64,000 nucleotides of DNA from Trichoplusia ni (taxonomy: Eukaryota > Arthropoda > Insecta > Lepidoptera > Noctuidae). Positions within the stretch are counted from its first letter, which is position 1, and each line of letters begins with the position of its first letter. Where the stretch lies: assembly GCF_003590095.1 (NCBI RefSeq), contig NC_039500.1, positions 1,550,001 to 1,614,000 of the forward strand. The letters are read 5' to 3'. This document shows, piece after piece, positions 14,101-23,393 of this stretch. Both the position numbers and the translations under genes were made by a program. The notes under the pieces were generated by a model. The model made no database searches, had not been told where the DNA came from, and was given only the letters and a program-made list of their open reading frames with translations.

Positions 14101-16206
14101 TCAACGGAAATGATCGCGTACTTAAAATTCCAAATTGAAGCAAGAATAATTTAATGAAGTTACCGCATTTTTTACCTCTTTGGCACAAAAAAGAATGCTA
14201 CCAGATAAATTAATATTATTATAGACGCACTACATAGCCACAATACATAGGCATGATGTATCATTTTAAGATGGCCATTATGTCAAATTGAAAAATTGAA
14301 GAGTCACTCGCTACATACAATTTTGTGATTCAACCGCGAGCAAAAAGTGATGTCGCTGAAAAAACGACAATTTCTCAAAGACAAAATGATATTTAATGTT
14401 GGTTTTGTCGTTTTGTATGACTCTTAATAGCCTTTGCCTTGAAATGTAGGTCTAAGTAAGCATTTGACAACTGACTCCAATAGTTTGACGCATCATCGGT
14501 AGGAGATGTAACAGATTTCTGTTGACTAACAATGGGATCTCGAATTGCATCCAATAAGCAAAATTATTCACTCCTTCAGTTTCATTTAAATTAGGCGATT
14601 GATATATCCAAGAACCTCAAATATCGGAAAAAATGGAGGTCAAAGTTCATTATTTTCTATTTCATCAGTAACTTGCTTTCCTCACCAGGTATGTTGGTAT
14701 GTCCTGCTATGGTGTCCATCTTCAGCGTCGGCCTGATCGCCGTGGACCGCTACATCTACATTCTCCATGGCCTCTACTACCAGAGGTGGTTCAACACCAC
14801 GCGTGTCAGAATCGGGATCCTCTGCATCTGGCTAGTCAGTGAGTAATATTAAATTATATAGCTTTTTGTTCTATTTACTTTTAGTATTACTGAGAGATTG
14901 GACAAATAGAAAAGACTTGAGATGGGGACGCACAAAATTGTTGACGTCTTGCCTGCACTTTTACTTTTCGTTTTTTTGTAAGTCACGTCACTTCCATACG
15001 GTTTGTATGAAAATTTTGTACAGAACAAGGCGTCCTAGTCTTACGTCTGATCTGTTTATTCCACTTTTTACTTTTTAAACATTTCTTCTTACTTTCTGTA
15101 AAAGCTTAATTTTCCGTAGAAAAGTATATTCTTATGTCATAATTATTTTATTCAATGACCTATTGTTATTAACATTAAATCTAGTCGTTTTATACATGTA
15201 GTTTATATACAAAGCTTAGACAACTAATATAATTAGCGAGTAGTATTTGTACGTAACTACATGTTTGTGTTAACCCCTTACAGGTATAACGCTTGGATTC
15301 CTGCCAGCCACAGGATGGACTAACACAGAGCTGATGCTCACACGATGCTACTACGTAGCCCTCTTTCCAGGCAGCCTTATACTTATCAACTCCTTCCTCA
15401 GTATAGTCCCAATCACAGCTGTTGTCATCCTCTACTCCATTATCTTAGTACGTGCCCTGAAAACAGTGAGAGAAGTAAAAGCAGGAACTAAGCACATCAA
15501 AGAAAATGCCAAATCTCATGACAATTCTAAATTAAGAATTTCCCGCGGGACCAACAAAAAAGCAAACCCTCAAAACCTTTTGCCTGCCACACCAAAGTGC
15601 AGATTGTTTAAAAGTGCATCCTTCAATGTTAATTACGTAAACGAAGGAGGTAAAGTAAAGCCAGCAATATCCATAAAATCTAAAAGCAACCATGACCTCA
15701 ATGTTAATCAAACAATGACAAACGGTTTAAGAAATATTAACAGCCAGTGTAAGTCCACAAGCCATTCCATGTTTAGTATTTGCACTATAGAATCCCAAGT
15801 TTCCAATCCGAACCTCTTAATGCCAGATGATAAACCGACTAGATTTCAGAAGCAGGTCAAAAAAGTTTGTAACGTGACTGCGATTTGTCGTAAGCCAAAG
15901 GAACCGAAAGAGCCTAATAAATGGAGAGCGATCACCATTGTGCTGTTGACTTCTGGGAGTTTTATGATAACTTGGATGCCGTTCTTTATCACTGTGACAG
16001 TTTTTGTTTTCTGTGAGGACAAATTGACGAATCCAAGTTGCAGGCATATGAGAACGTTGCTCGGTGGTCCTTTAGCTGCCTTGGCCTTTTTGAACAGTTT
16101 GTTAAATCCCGTTATATATACGTGCTGGCATAAAGGCTTCCAGAAGTCTGTCAGGACTATCTACAGAAAGTTTTTTCAGAAATATATATGTAAGAACGAG
16201 AGTTGA
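8161..16206 (+). CDS. GPR119-like class A GPCR, isoform with terminal exon A
   Basis: A seven-transmembrane receptor of the plasma membrane. Exons are 8161-8413, 13655-13789, 14689-14838 and 15284-16206, all joined in phase 1, giving 486 residues. The start at 8161 has a good context (AAAATGG); an upstream in-frame ATG at 8101 is possible. The outer N-terminus has N-glycosylation sites at N4, N11, N24 and N29. TM1 is about 57-81, with N in 'LSNLTVV'. TM2 carries 'LLLGNVSLADTIVG'. Cys125 lies exactly 25 residues before Arg150 of DRY (149-151). The ECL2 cysteine is C201. ICL3 is long, about 160 residues. TM6 has TWMPF, with no Cys in the CWxP position, and TM7 has NPVIY at 454-458. 'WLVS..LGFLP' and 'NSLLNPVIY..W' resemble mammalian GPR119, the label insect orthologues often receive. 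The ligand is unknown. A relative of the adenosine or amine receptors is the alternative. Confidence 0.85.
10391..10441. repeat. 23-bp inverted repeat with 5-nt loop
   Basis: The left arm is 10391-10413 and the right arm 10419-10441, with one mismatch. The arms begin GCCCCAATTTTG and end CAAAATTGGGGC. The loop is GGCCG. It sits inside the first GPCR intron. It is either the core of a foldback element or a transcribed hairpin. Confidence 0.85.
11566..11700. repeat. Tandem duplication of about 65-70 bp
   Basis: Two adjacent units, about 11567-11635 and 11638-11700. Both begin TGTCTGTCC and both contain 'tacagtcaccagagtaaaa', followed by 'cagatgat' and 'tgattta'. They differ by a short deletion and a few substitutions. 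Confidence 0.8.
12060..12280 (+). mobile_element. tRNA-derived SINE with target-site duplication
   Basis: The head has an A-box-like 'tagccgagtagttg' and a B-box-like 'ggattcgatcc', as in Pol III tRNA-derived SINEs. The body has 'gaatactctgagtctggg' and 'tttgaatgtttatgaa'. It is flanked by 14-bp direct repeats, AATCAATGCTAATT at 12046-12059 and AATCAACGCTAATT at 12281-12294, with one mismatch. It is the best-preserved copy in the window and probably belongs to the HaSE group of Helicoverpa (family name from memory). Confidence 0.85.
13295..13482 (+). repeat. Dispersed noctuid repeat
   Basis: A GC-richer block just before the TM2 exon, starting 'ggcctagccttttcccaac' and containing 'tgttggggtcggct' and 'agtaccagtgttttac'. 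I recall near-identical text scattered through noctuid genomic sequence. The copy is not duplicated in this window, so the call rests on memory. It is open in one frame (13228-13482), but I see no protein. Confidence 0.55.
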
Positions 16207-16352
16207 CAATTCATAAATAATATATAATTATGTTATGATTTAAAACTGATATCCATGTCAAGATGCTCTCTGTAGATATTTGTCTAAAGGTATTTTCATA
16301 TAAAAGGACAAAATGTACCAGTATTAAATTCTTAATTACAGATATTAAATTC

Positions 16353-16399
16353 TGCTTTGATTTTAGGCTTAAGATTAATGCCAGCCTAAAATCAAAGCA
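16353..16399 (+). other. Perfect 17-bp hairpin in the 3' UTR of GPCR exon A
   Basis: The left arm TGCTTTGATTTTAGGCT is at 16353-16369 and its exact reverse complement at 16383-16399, with a 13-nt loop. It lies between the exon A stop (16206) and the poly(A) signal at 16412. In RNA it should be a stable stem that could act on 3'-end formation or exon choice. That role is inference. Confidence 0.85.
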
Positions 16400-16411
16400 T
16401 TTTATGAATTC

Positions 16412-16417
16412 AATAAA
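16412..16417 (+). terminator. Poly(A) signal for GPCR exon A
   Basis: AATAAA about 200 nt after the exon A stop and about 400 nt before exon B. It would end the long-ICL3 isoform before exon B is transcribed. Confidence 0.65.
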
Positions 16418-16816
16418 GTAAAAACATCACTAAATTGTCATGTATTGTGTAGACATTTTTGTCTCTTGTAATTTGTAAGTATTTAGCTTATATGTAAGTA
16501 TTTTGGATGTATGCATATTGTCGATAACACTAGCTTTAAATGTTTTTAGTAAAGAAGGTACTTACATATGTATGACAGCTCATCAAACATTCAGTCCCCG
16601 AGACGATGAAACACGTTTGTCTTAACTAGATTTGATCGCTAACGAGCTTCAAACGACTATTTTTCTTGCTGATTCATTTTGCACATTGTGAATTGCACAG
16701 TTAAGTTAAAGGACCTTCATAGGTTTCACGTTTAACAAACATTTTTGATCGTTTCTGTGGGTTTTTTAATATAACAATATTTGGCATCCTCTAATGACGG
16801 GATTCAATCCAAACAG

Positions 16817-17484
16817 GTATATTCATATCAACACTGCCAGCTATGGGCTGGACGGGGAAAACGTTCACAGACTACCGCTGCTGGTACATCGCCGTCTTCC
16901 CCTCCGCCTTACTCCTCGTCCTATCCTTCCTTGTCCTATCCGTCATCATCATGGTCTGCATCCTCTACATCCTCATACTACGCAGCGCCGTCAGAGCAGT
17001 CGACAAAATACGAGAATTCCAAGAAACCAGCTACACGAATAAAGCCTTCATCGTGGACCTACCTACAGTGGTCATCTCCATATCTGAGTGTTTAGAAAAG
17101 GGAAAACATATGGAACTGCGAAAATTTGATAGCGATTCGCAGACACAGAGAAGTGACAGCAGTGGGAGAAGAAAAGGTGGGTGTTGTAGACCGAATACAC
17201 ACCCAAGTAAAATTAAGGCAGTCACCACTGTTCTCTTAGTAACTTTGTGTTTTCTGGGCACATGGGCCCCGTACTACGTAGCTGTTATAATGTATGTAAA
17301 ATGTGATATTATGAAGAATGGTTACGAGTGTATTCCTCTAGAAGTATTGACTTTAGGACCTCTGTATTTATTAGGGGTCTGTAATAGCCTCTGTGATCCA
17401 ATAATTTATGCCTGGAGGCACTCCGGCTTCAAAAGAAGTATTAAGAGAATATATTTTAAATATATGTTGAAACATGAATTATGA
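16817..17484 (+). CDS. Alternative terminal exon B of the same GPCR (TM5-TM7)
   Basis: After a 3' splice site (aaacag, then GT) an open frame runs to a TGA at 17484. Joined to the donor at 14838 it restores the same AGT serine codon as exon A does, giving a 401-residue receptor. The peptide parallels exon A segment by segment: LPAMGWT against LPATGWT, then RCWY against RCYY, a TM5 ending ILYILIL, a shorter ICL3 of about 90 residues, TM6 with TWAPYY, and TM7 with DPIIY (373-377) where exon A has NPVIY. It ends in a basic tail, RSIKRIYFKYMLKHEL. The ECL2 cysteine is kept. It has no start of its own upstream of TM5, so it is a terminal exon and not a separate receptor. It could be a dead duplicate, but an intact 222-codon frame with the receptor motifs kept argues against that. 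Confidence 0.85.
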
Positions 17485-17664
17485 TTGTGTTTTAGTTGTT
17501 AAGAATTGTAAATTATAGACTTAATAGTATTTTAATTGTATAATGTAAGTGACAAGTCAGTCAACAGATGATTAGATTCTAAAAGAAACAGTATTGACCA
17601 GATAAATAATTTTGATAAGGAATTAAAATATTGAATACTTTATCGTTGTTTTATTATTGAGATT

Positions 17665-17670
17665 AATAAA
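17665..17670 (+). terminator. Poly(A) signal for GPCR exon B
   Basis: AATAAA about 180 nt after the exon B stop. An ATTAAA at 17622-17627 is a weaker alternative. Confidence 0.6.
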
Positions 17671-17689
17671 TTATCGTATCTATACCAAT

Positions 17690-17790
17690 ATTATATAGCT
17701 GAAGGTTTCGTATGAACACACTAAGCTCAGTTGGTGTTGGATAGCCCATTTATTTGAAGGAGGCCGTAGGATATATACCATCATGGTTTA
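17690..17790 (+). repeat. Diverged copy of the 'aagctgaagagtttg' repeat
   Basis: Contains 'atatagctgaaggttt', a degraded 'aagctcag' block and 'gaaggaggccgtagg'. These occur in the same order as in the fuller copies at 33950-34145 and 58390-58668. Heavily decayed. Confidence 0.5.
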
Positions 17791-17847
17791 ATGAATAAGA
17801 ATAGAGCATAAACGAAATTTTGATAGTAACTGTCGTGAGAATGATTC

Positions 17848-18000
17848 ATTATTAAATGATGTACTATGTGATATAACGGTTTACTCACGCGTATTTATCG
17901 GGGTAGCGAGTCGAACTCGCGATCCCGCCGCATCTGCTCATGATTAAGGACTCCGGTTAGGTCCAAAACTAGACGGGCTACCCCGACATCATTTAATAAT
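17848..18000. mobile_element. MITE-like palindrome with tRNA-like core
   Basis: The outer inverted repeats ATTATTAAATGATGT (17848-17862) and ACATCATTTAATAAT (17986-18000) are exact. Inside, CGGGGTAGC (17899-17907) pairs with GCTACCCCG (17977-17985). On the right the two repeats abut. On the left they are split by about 36 bp. The minus-strand core of about 85 nt has an 8-bp acceptor-like stem and a T-arm-like 'gagttcgactc'. Confidence 0.75.
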
Positions 18001-19688
18001 AAACGAAATTTGTTACAAAAACGGGCATGTTCGCATATTACCTACTCAGATTAAATTATAGTTTTATTAAACCACGAGGACAAAGACGCGCGTAACAGCT
18101 AGTAACTAAAGATAAACATACTGTACCTACGTTTTGTTCAATAAGCTATTCATTTTGTTTTTCAGGTATGTGGTATCTTTGTTATGCCTTTCATTTAGTA
18201 GGTAGTCTTATCGAATAGTTAATCTAAACATTCTAAGTGAGCACTCTTAAGTTTCTCCTAAATATTGCGCGCTATTTACCTCAATAACAGTTGTATTTAC
18301 CATATAATGACGACCTTCTTTCTCAACAATAGGCTCAACAGAAATATCCGTGTTTGCATTGTTGTTTGCCGTTTACGTTTTCACCGAATATCTTGGACAC
18401 GATTCCTGTACTATTCCAAACCCAAAAATAAATTGAATGACACATTAATAAACAAAGGGACTTTATTTGTGACTACTTTGGGTTTTATTCCTACGTTTTA
18501 AAATAACTGACTGGAAACTCTTGTGACATTGGCGAAAAACATGGTCACATTGCCTTCGTTGGTATTGTAATAAGGGTATCCTTCGATACAGAAACAAAAG
18601 CTAGTCAATGAATATGCTTGATTTTGGTCGTACTGGAGCAAACGTCTAAAAAGTAGTGTATATAGGGAATCAAAAAGCCGTTTCTCCCGACGTCGTCATT
18701 GGTCATTAACATCACAGATTAACATAGAGATAACCATATAGTTTCTTTATAAGTAATGGGGCTTGTTCCGAATATAAGTAGTTAAATATTGGAATCTGAA
18801 ATGGCCAACCTGCAGTGAGCGAGCGTGGTGATCAAACCTCATACCTTCCCTATACCAACGTGAAGTTGCCTGTGCCCAGTTTGACGAATATAGTCTAGTA
18901 TTATGTGATAAGTAGGTACCTAAAAGATATTAATGAAAGCCAATATAGAATATTCTAGGTCATTAGTCACTTTAACCCAATTTATCTTTATGACTTAGAT
19001 AAGTTGGATAAACCAATGTTTTAGTCAGTTTGGAAGGTTTGGTAGTGATAGTTTGGGAATGACCTAGCTTCTAATTATAGACACATCATAAAAAAACCAA
19101 AACTAGTAAACCGCTAGATGATTAAGTTTATAAATTCTTACAAACCTTTTTGCTTTCCTCAAAATAAGAAAGATTCTGCTTAGCAATGTAGAAGTTCCTT
19201 ATCCTCTTTAAGCAAACATGTAAAATACAGCAATGTGGGTATATGCTATGGATCCTGGTTAGGTATCCTTGAACTGTTATGTATGTGTGTATGTACATAT
19301 ATCAAATGTGCAGTACTACTGTACTGTTTGGTTTGCAGTTCTATTGCAGTCATGTCAACTTAATTCAAACTGCGCTTGAACGAAAAAGATTGAATGAAAA
19401 TCACCCTAATCTGTTATCCAAGGATCGATGGAAGTTTATTTCTTGAATATTTATATGATAGATGCATCTAATCCCCAGTAACGCTCACTGGGGTAGTCAG
19501 CGCTAGTAGGTAGGGATCTAGAAAAGACGATTGAATCTAATATCAATGATTAGCTTAAAACTTTTATAGAGTCAAATTAACTCTAGATAAAAATAATTCA
19601 AATCGCCGGTAGCATTTTAGTAAACAATGATTATTTATTGGATATAATAAAATATGTCAGTTATCAAAGGATTAGGGTAATCGAAGGT
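18001..19688. other. Intergenic region between GPCR and carboxypeptidase
   Basis: AT-rich with no supported gene. The longest open frame (18265-18501, plus) gives a peptide I do not recognise and has no splice or promoter context. It ends in the core promoter of the carboxypeptidase. Confidence 0.6.
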
Positions 19689-19722
19689 TATAAAGCAATG
19701 GTGGTGGTGATAGATCGTCAGT
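19689..19722 (+). promoter_or_regulatory. TATA and initiator of the carboxypeptidase
   Basis: TATAAA at 19689-19694 and the arthropod initiator TCAGT at 19718-19722, with the initiator A 31 nt downstream of the TATA start. This predicts a 5' UTR of only about 10 nt before the ATG at 19730. The layout is common in strongly expressed insect gut genes. Confidence 0.7.
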
Positions 19723-19729
19723 TTGCAAA

Positions 19730-22535
19730 ATGGCTCGGTTGGTGGTCTGTGTGCTCCTGTGTGTAGCTGCCTTCGTGCAGGCTGGTCATGAGAAATATGA
19801 AGGGTATGTAACCTGTTTTGAACCTTATGATACATAAGATACATTTCTTGAAGGTTCACCAACCTGTATGTCGATTAAAACCTCAGAAACATTCTCCTCC
19901 TTGAACTAAATGGAAGTAGAGTATGTACCTACCTCTACAACAAATTTCATCAAAATCGGGCCAGCTGCTACTGCTAATAGCGTTAACTTACATCCAAAAG
20001 CTAAAAACTCGTTGTGTCCACAGAAAGATAGTAACATGGATTAAGTTAACAACAATCATAAAATTGTAATAAAAAAAAAAACATCTAAATAGATAATCAA
20101 TGTATTATTCTTAAGTGGTGGATCAATAAGTCATTAATATTGAGAAGTTACATACCTAATTGGCAGTTTCAAATGATGACTTTGCTTATTCCACTGGTTT
20201 TTTTTCGATGCGAAAAGCCCTTGTGGTTAAATAGATTGCTCATTAAAGATCATATACTTAAAAACATTAAAGAAAAACGACTCCAAAGGACGCCGGAAGT
20301 AAATCCTCGTGAAGCGGTAGGTTTTGCAAACATTTAAGGCACATGCACAAAACACCCAAAACAGAGAGAACTCCTGGACCATAAATCGCAGATGTACAAT
20401 AAGCCCCACACGGGGATCAAGCCCGCGACAAATGGCGCACAGTGGTTTGGCATTTTGTCCTTTGCCACACGACTATCAATACAGTCGTCTTTTCTTTTTT
20501 ATTCCTGAAAAGGCTATCTAGGTTTTACTTATCGTGTCCAAAACACCTCCTAAGTTAGAAACCATCTAATTATCCTTACAGTCACCAGCTGTACCGTGTA
20601 TCCGGTCTTGGTGATCAGATCGCAGAACTCGAGGCTAATTTAGACATTCTATCAACAAAACCCGGATCAAAGACTGCCTCTGGTAAACTTGAAGCCGTCG
20701 TAAGACTGTCTCCTGAAGAGAAAGAGCAATGGCTGCAGTACTTCGACGAAAGGAACATGGCGTATTTCAAGATGGCTGACAATCTGGCTGAGTAAGTTTT
20801 TAAATTATATAGTGATCAGTCATTTTGTGGGATGTCTTCATATTTATTTATAGAACGGCTTACTGATGCGTATTTGTCGGGTTTGCACGACTAGTCCAAT
20901 CAAGAGTTGCAGATAGCGATACTGACTGATTCTGACTATAATTCATGAATGGGACGTAGTTTCTATTAATATTCGTTGAAAGAACCCTATGATTCCACCT
21001 GAAATATAATAATATTGAATATGTTAAGTAATAACAAATTGTCAATGTTTTAGTATCCTTCGTGAAGAAGAATCTCAGGTCCAAGTCTCAAGAGCGGCCG
21101 CTAAGCGCAGTGGAAAGTCGATTGGTTTCGAAACTTACTACAGACATGATGAGGTAAGACAGTTTGGAAAAACACCCTTTGAAAAACACCATGGCAAAAA
21201 AAAATTAATTATTATTAACCCAAAAACTAAAAAATAATAAAGTGTGCTTTGTTTTTAGATCAACGACTACTTGGATGAGTTAGCAGCCACCTACCCCGAC
21301 CTCGTAACAGTTATCAACGCCGGTCTCAGCTATGAAGGTCGCCAGATCAAGCTCGTGCGCATCTCGTCGACCCGTTTCGAGAACCTCATGAAGCCAGTCA
21401 TCGTCATCGACGCTATGGTCCACGCCAGGGAATGGGTCACTACTCCTGTCGCTATCTACATCATCAACCAACTCGTCACTGAAGTCGCCGACAGCCCCCT
21501 CACTCAGGACATTGACTGGATCATCATCCCTCTGGCTAACCCTGACGGCTACGAATACACCTTCGAAGAGGTAAATATTCGTGTCCTTAGAAATTCTGAT
21601 ACGTGACTGATAACACTTACCTTTACTTCGGAGCCTTCTGCGTAATTGGGCGCCTTATTAGGTAAATGTCTCTATGTATGCATTTGTATTCATGAAACGC
21701 AGGCAATGTTTTTTTTTTTATTATTTGTCATTCGTCATATTCGGAAGAATATGTTACAGGTCAATGACAATAGTCAATCCTTGAACCTTTTATTCGTGTT
21801 TTTTTACTTTTAAAACGCATACCGGAGCTAATACAGCTATATGCCGTTTGATAAAAACTTACTAATATTCTTTTAATACTTAATACAGGACCGTCTCTGG
21901 CGTAAGACTCGCTCCAAATCCCACCCTGGAGCTGAAGAATGCCCTGGAGTAGACGGCAACCGCAACTTCGACCACTACTTTGGCACCAGCAATGCTAGCA
22001 GCAACCCTTGCTCCATCATCTATGAAGGACCTCACGCCTTCTCCGAGCCTGAAATCAGGATCATCCAAGATGCCGTACTCTCCAACCTGCAGAGAACCTC
22101 GCTCTACATATCTCTTCACAGCTATGGCAATATGTTCCTGTATGCTTGGGGCAACAACGGTAAGAAATCTACTTGGAAGCAACATAACCAAGTTCTTGTC
22201 GGCATATGTTACAAGTCTCGTTTGTTGCAGGAACTTTACCTCAAAACGGTTTGATCCTCCACCTCGCTGGTGTCAGAATGGCGGCTGAGATCGACAAGCT
22301 GGCTCTCGACAAAGCCAAAAGGTACGTCGTGGGTAACGCTGCAAACGTCCTCTACTACACCACCGGTACTTCTCGAGACTGGACTAAGGCAGTGGGCATC
22401 CCCCTCACATACACTCTTGAGCTTCCCGGCTACGATTACGACTTCGTCGTGCCCCCGTCTTACATCAAACAGATTGTTACTGAGACCTGGGCTGGTATTG
22501 CCGAAGGTGCCAACTACGTACTGAGTATTTGGTAA
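19730..22535 (+). CDS. Secreted M14A zinc carboxypeptidase, midgut type
   Basis: A digestive metallocarboxypeptidase made as a proenzyme. Six exons: 19730-19803, 20582-20791, 21054-21153, 21259-21570, 21889-22159 and 22231-22535, giving 423 residues, usual for lepidopteran gut enzymes. It begins with a clear signal peptide (MARLVVCVLLCVAAFVQA), then a propeptide in exon 2, then the peptidase domain. Zinc ligands are H183 and E186 of VHAREW and H309 of SLHSYG. Substrate-binding residues are R237 (RKTR, bovine R127) and N256-R257 (GNRNF). The catalytic Glu is E386 in LELPG (bovine E270), and the Tyr248 equivalent is Y364. By the alignment to GGSIDW, the pocket residue equivalent to bovine Ile255 is R371 in GTSRDW. 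That predicts preference for acidic C-termini. I recall a Helicoverpa glutamate-specific enzyme (HaCA42) with this property. All catalytic residues are intact. Confidence 0.95.
20290..20500 (-). mobile_element. SINE fragment in carboxypeptidase intron 1
   Basis: On the minus strand, a B-box-like 'gcgggcttgatcccc' is followed by 'gttctctctgttttggg', 'tgttttgtgcatgtg' and 'aaatgtttgcaaaacc'. This is the same order as the body of the copy at 12060-12280. Boundaries are approximate. Confidence 0.55.
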
Positions 22536-22578
22536 TAATGTACCTTAGGATATTTATTCCGTTTAATTGTAAGTAGTA

Positions 22579-22584
22579 AATAAA
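22579..22584 (+). terminator. Poly(A) signal of the carboxypeptidase
   Basis: AATAAA 44 nt after the stop codon at 22535, giving a short 3' UTR that matches the short 5' UTR. Confidence 0.75.
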
Positions 22585-23393
22585 GAACTGTGTCACATAT
22601 TGTGTGCTCATTGTGTAAAACCTCTTCACGTATTAGCTAACTGTTGTCATCGCATTTTGTTACAAATAAAAAGGGGTTTTCCAGTTAACAGATGTGTTTC
22701 TGACCAGAACTGAACTATATGACTATCACTGTATACATATTAATGATAGCAAGAAAAGTAGGACAAAAGTTTTCATGGCAATGTGGAAAAAAACCTAATT
22801 TCCGCTTCAGCAATTGTTATAACACCACAGGCAGGATGTTTGCTATCCAACCTTGTACAACACTATAATAGATAGATAAGGATAAATACCGTATTTAAGT
22901 TAATATGTAATGTAAACTTTAAAGCACGAAACGAGACGACACACCAACACATGTAGGCGTGCGCATAAACATTGAGATCTCTTCTACGAATGCCTTTTGC
23001 AGATTATTTCGACACGATTTACATATCTTCTGGGGCTTAACATGACTCATAATCCTTATATTAGCATTTCTTAATTAAATTAACACGAGAATAGGCTTTG
23101 TCGGTATCCCAGCTACTTATAAACAAGACTATTACTGACATATAAATTCAAGTCAACGTTCCGCATTTTGCTTTTGAAAACTGGATGCTACGAGTGCTTA
23201 TGAATGCATCTTTCTACATATATCTGTGCGTCTATTCTGTATAGTTTAGGTCTAGAATTATCTTCTAAGAACACAACAATAGATTCCTACGGTCAGTTTA
23301 CATAACAAACTTAACACCGCAGGTGTCACTCCATGGAAACTTTGGTCATAGTTCGGACAGCTTTGAAGTAAATGCTGTTCTTAGGCCTAAAGT
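22585..23393. other. Intergenic region after the carboxypeptidase
   Basis: No gene, long repeat or clear promoter element seen. It should contain the promoter of the gene starting at 23394. Confidence 0.5.

Noticed and set aside
16781..17095. Ser/Pro-rich open frames overlapping GPCR exon B
   Set aside because: Shadows in the other two frames. Only the frame from 16817 carries TM helices and receptor motifs.
17899..17985. A tRNA gene
   Set aside because: The acceptor-like stem and T-arm-like loop are there, but the T-loop is short, I find no proper anticodon arm, and the whole lies within inverted repeats. Better explained as a mobile element.
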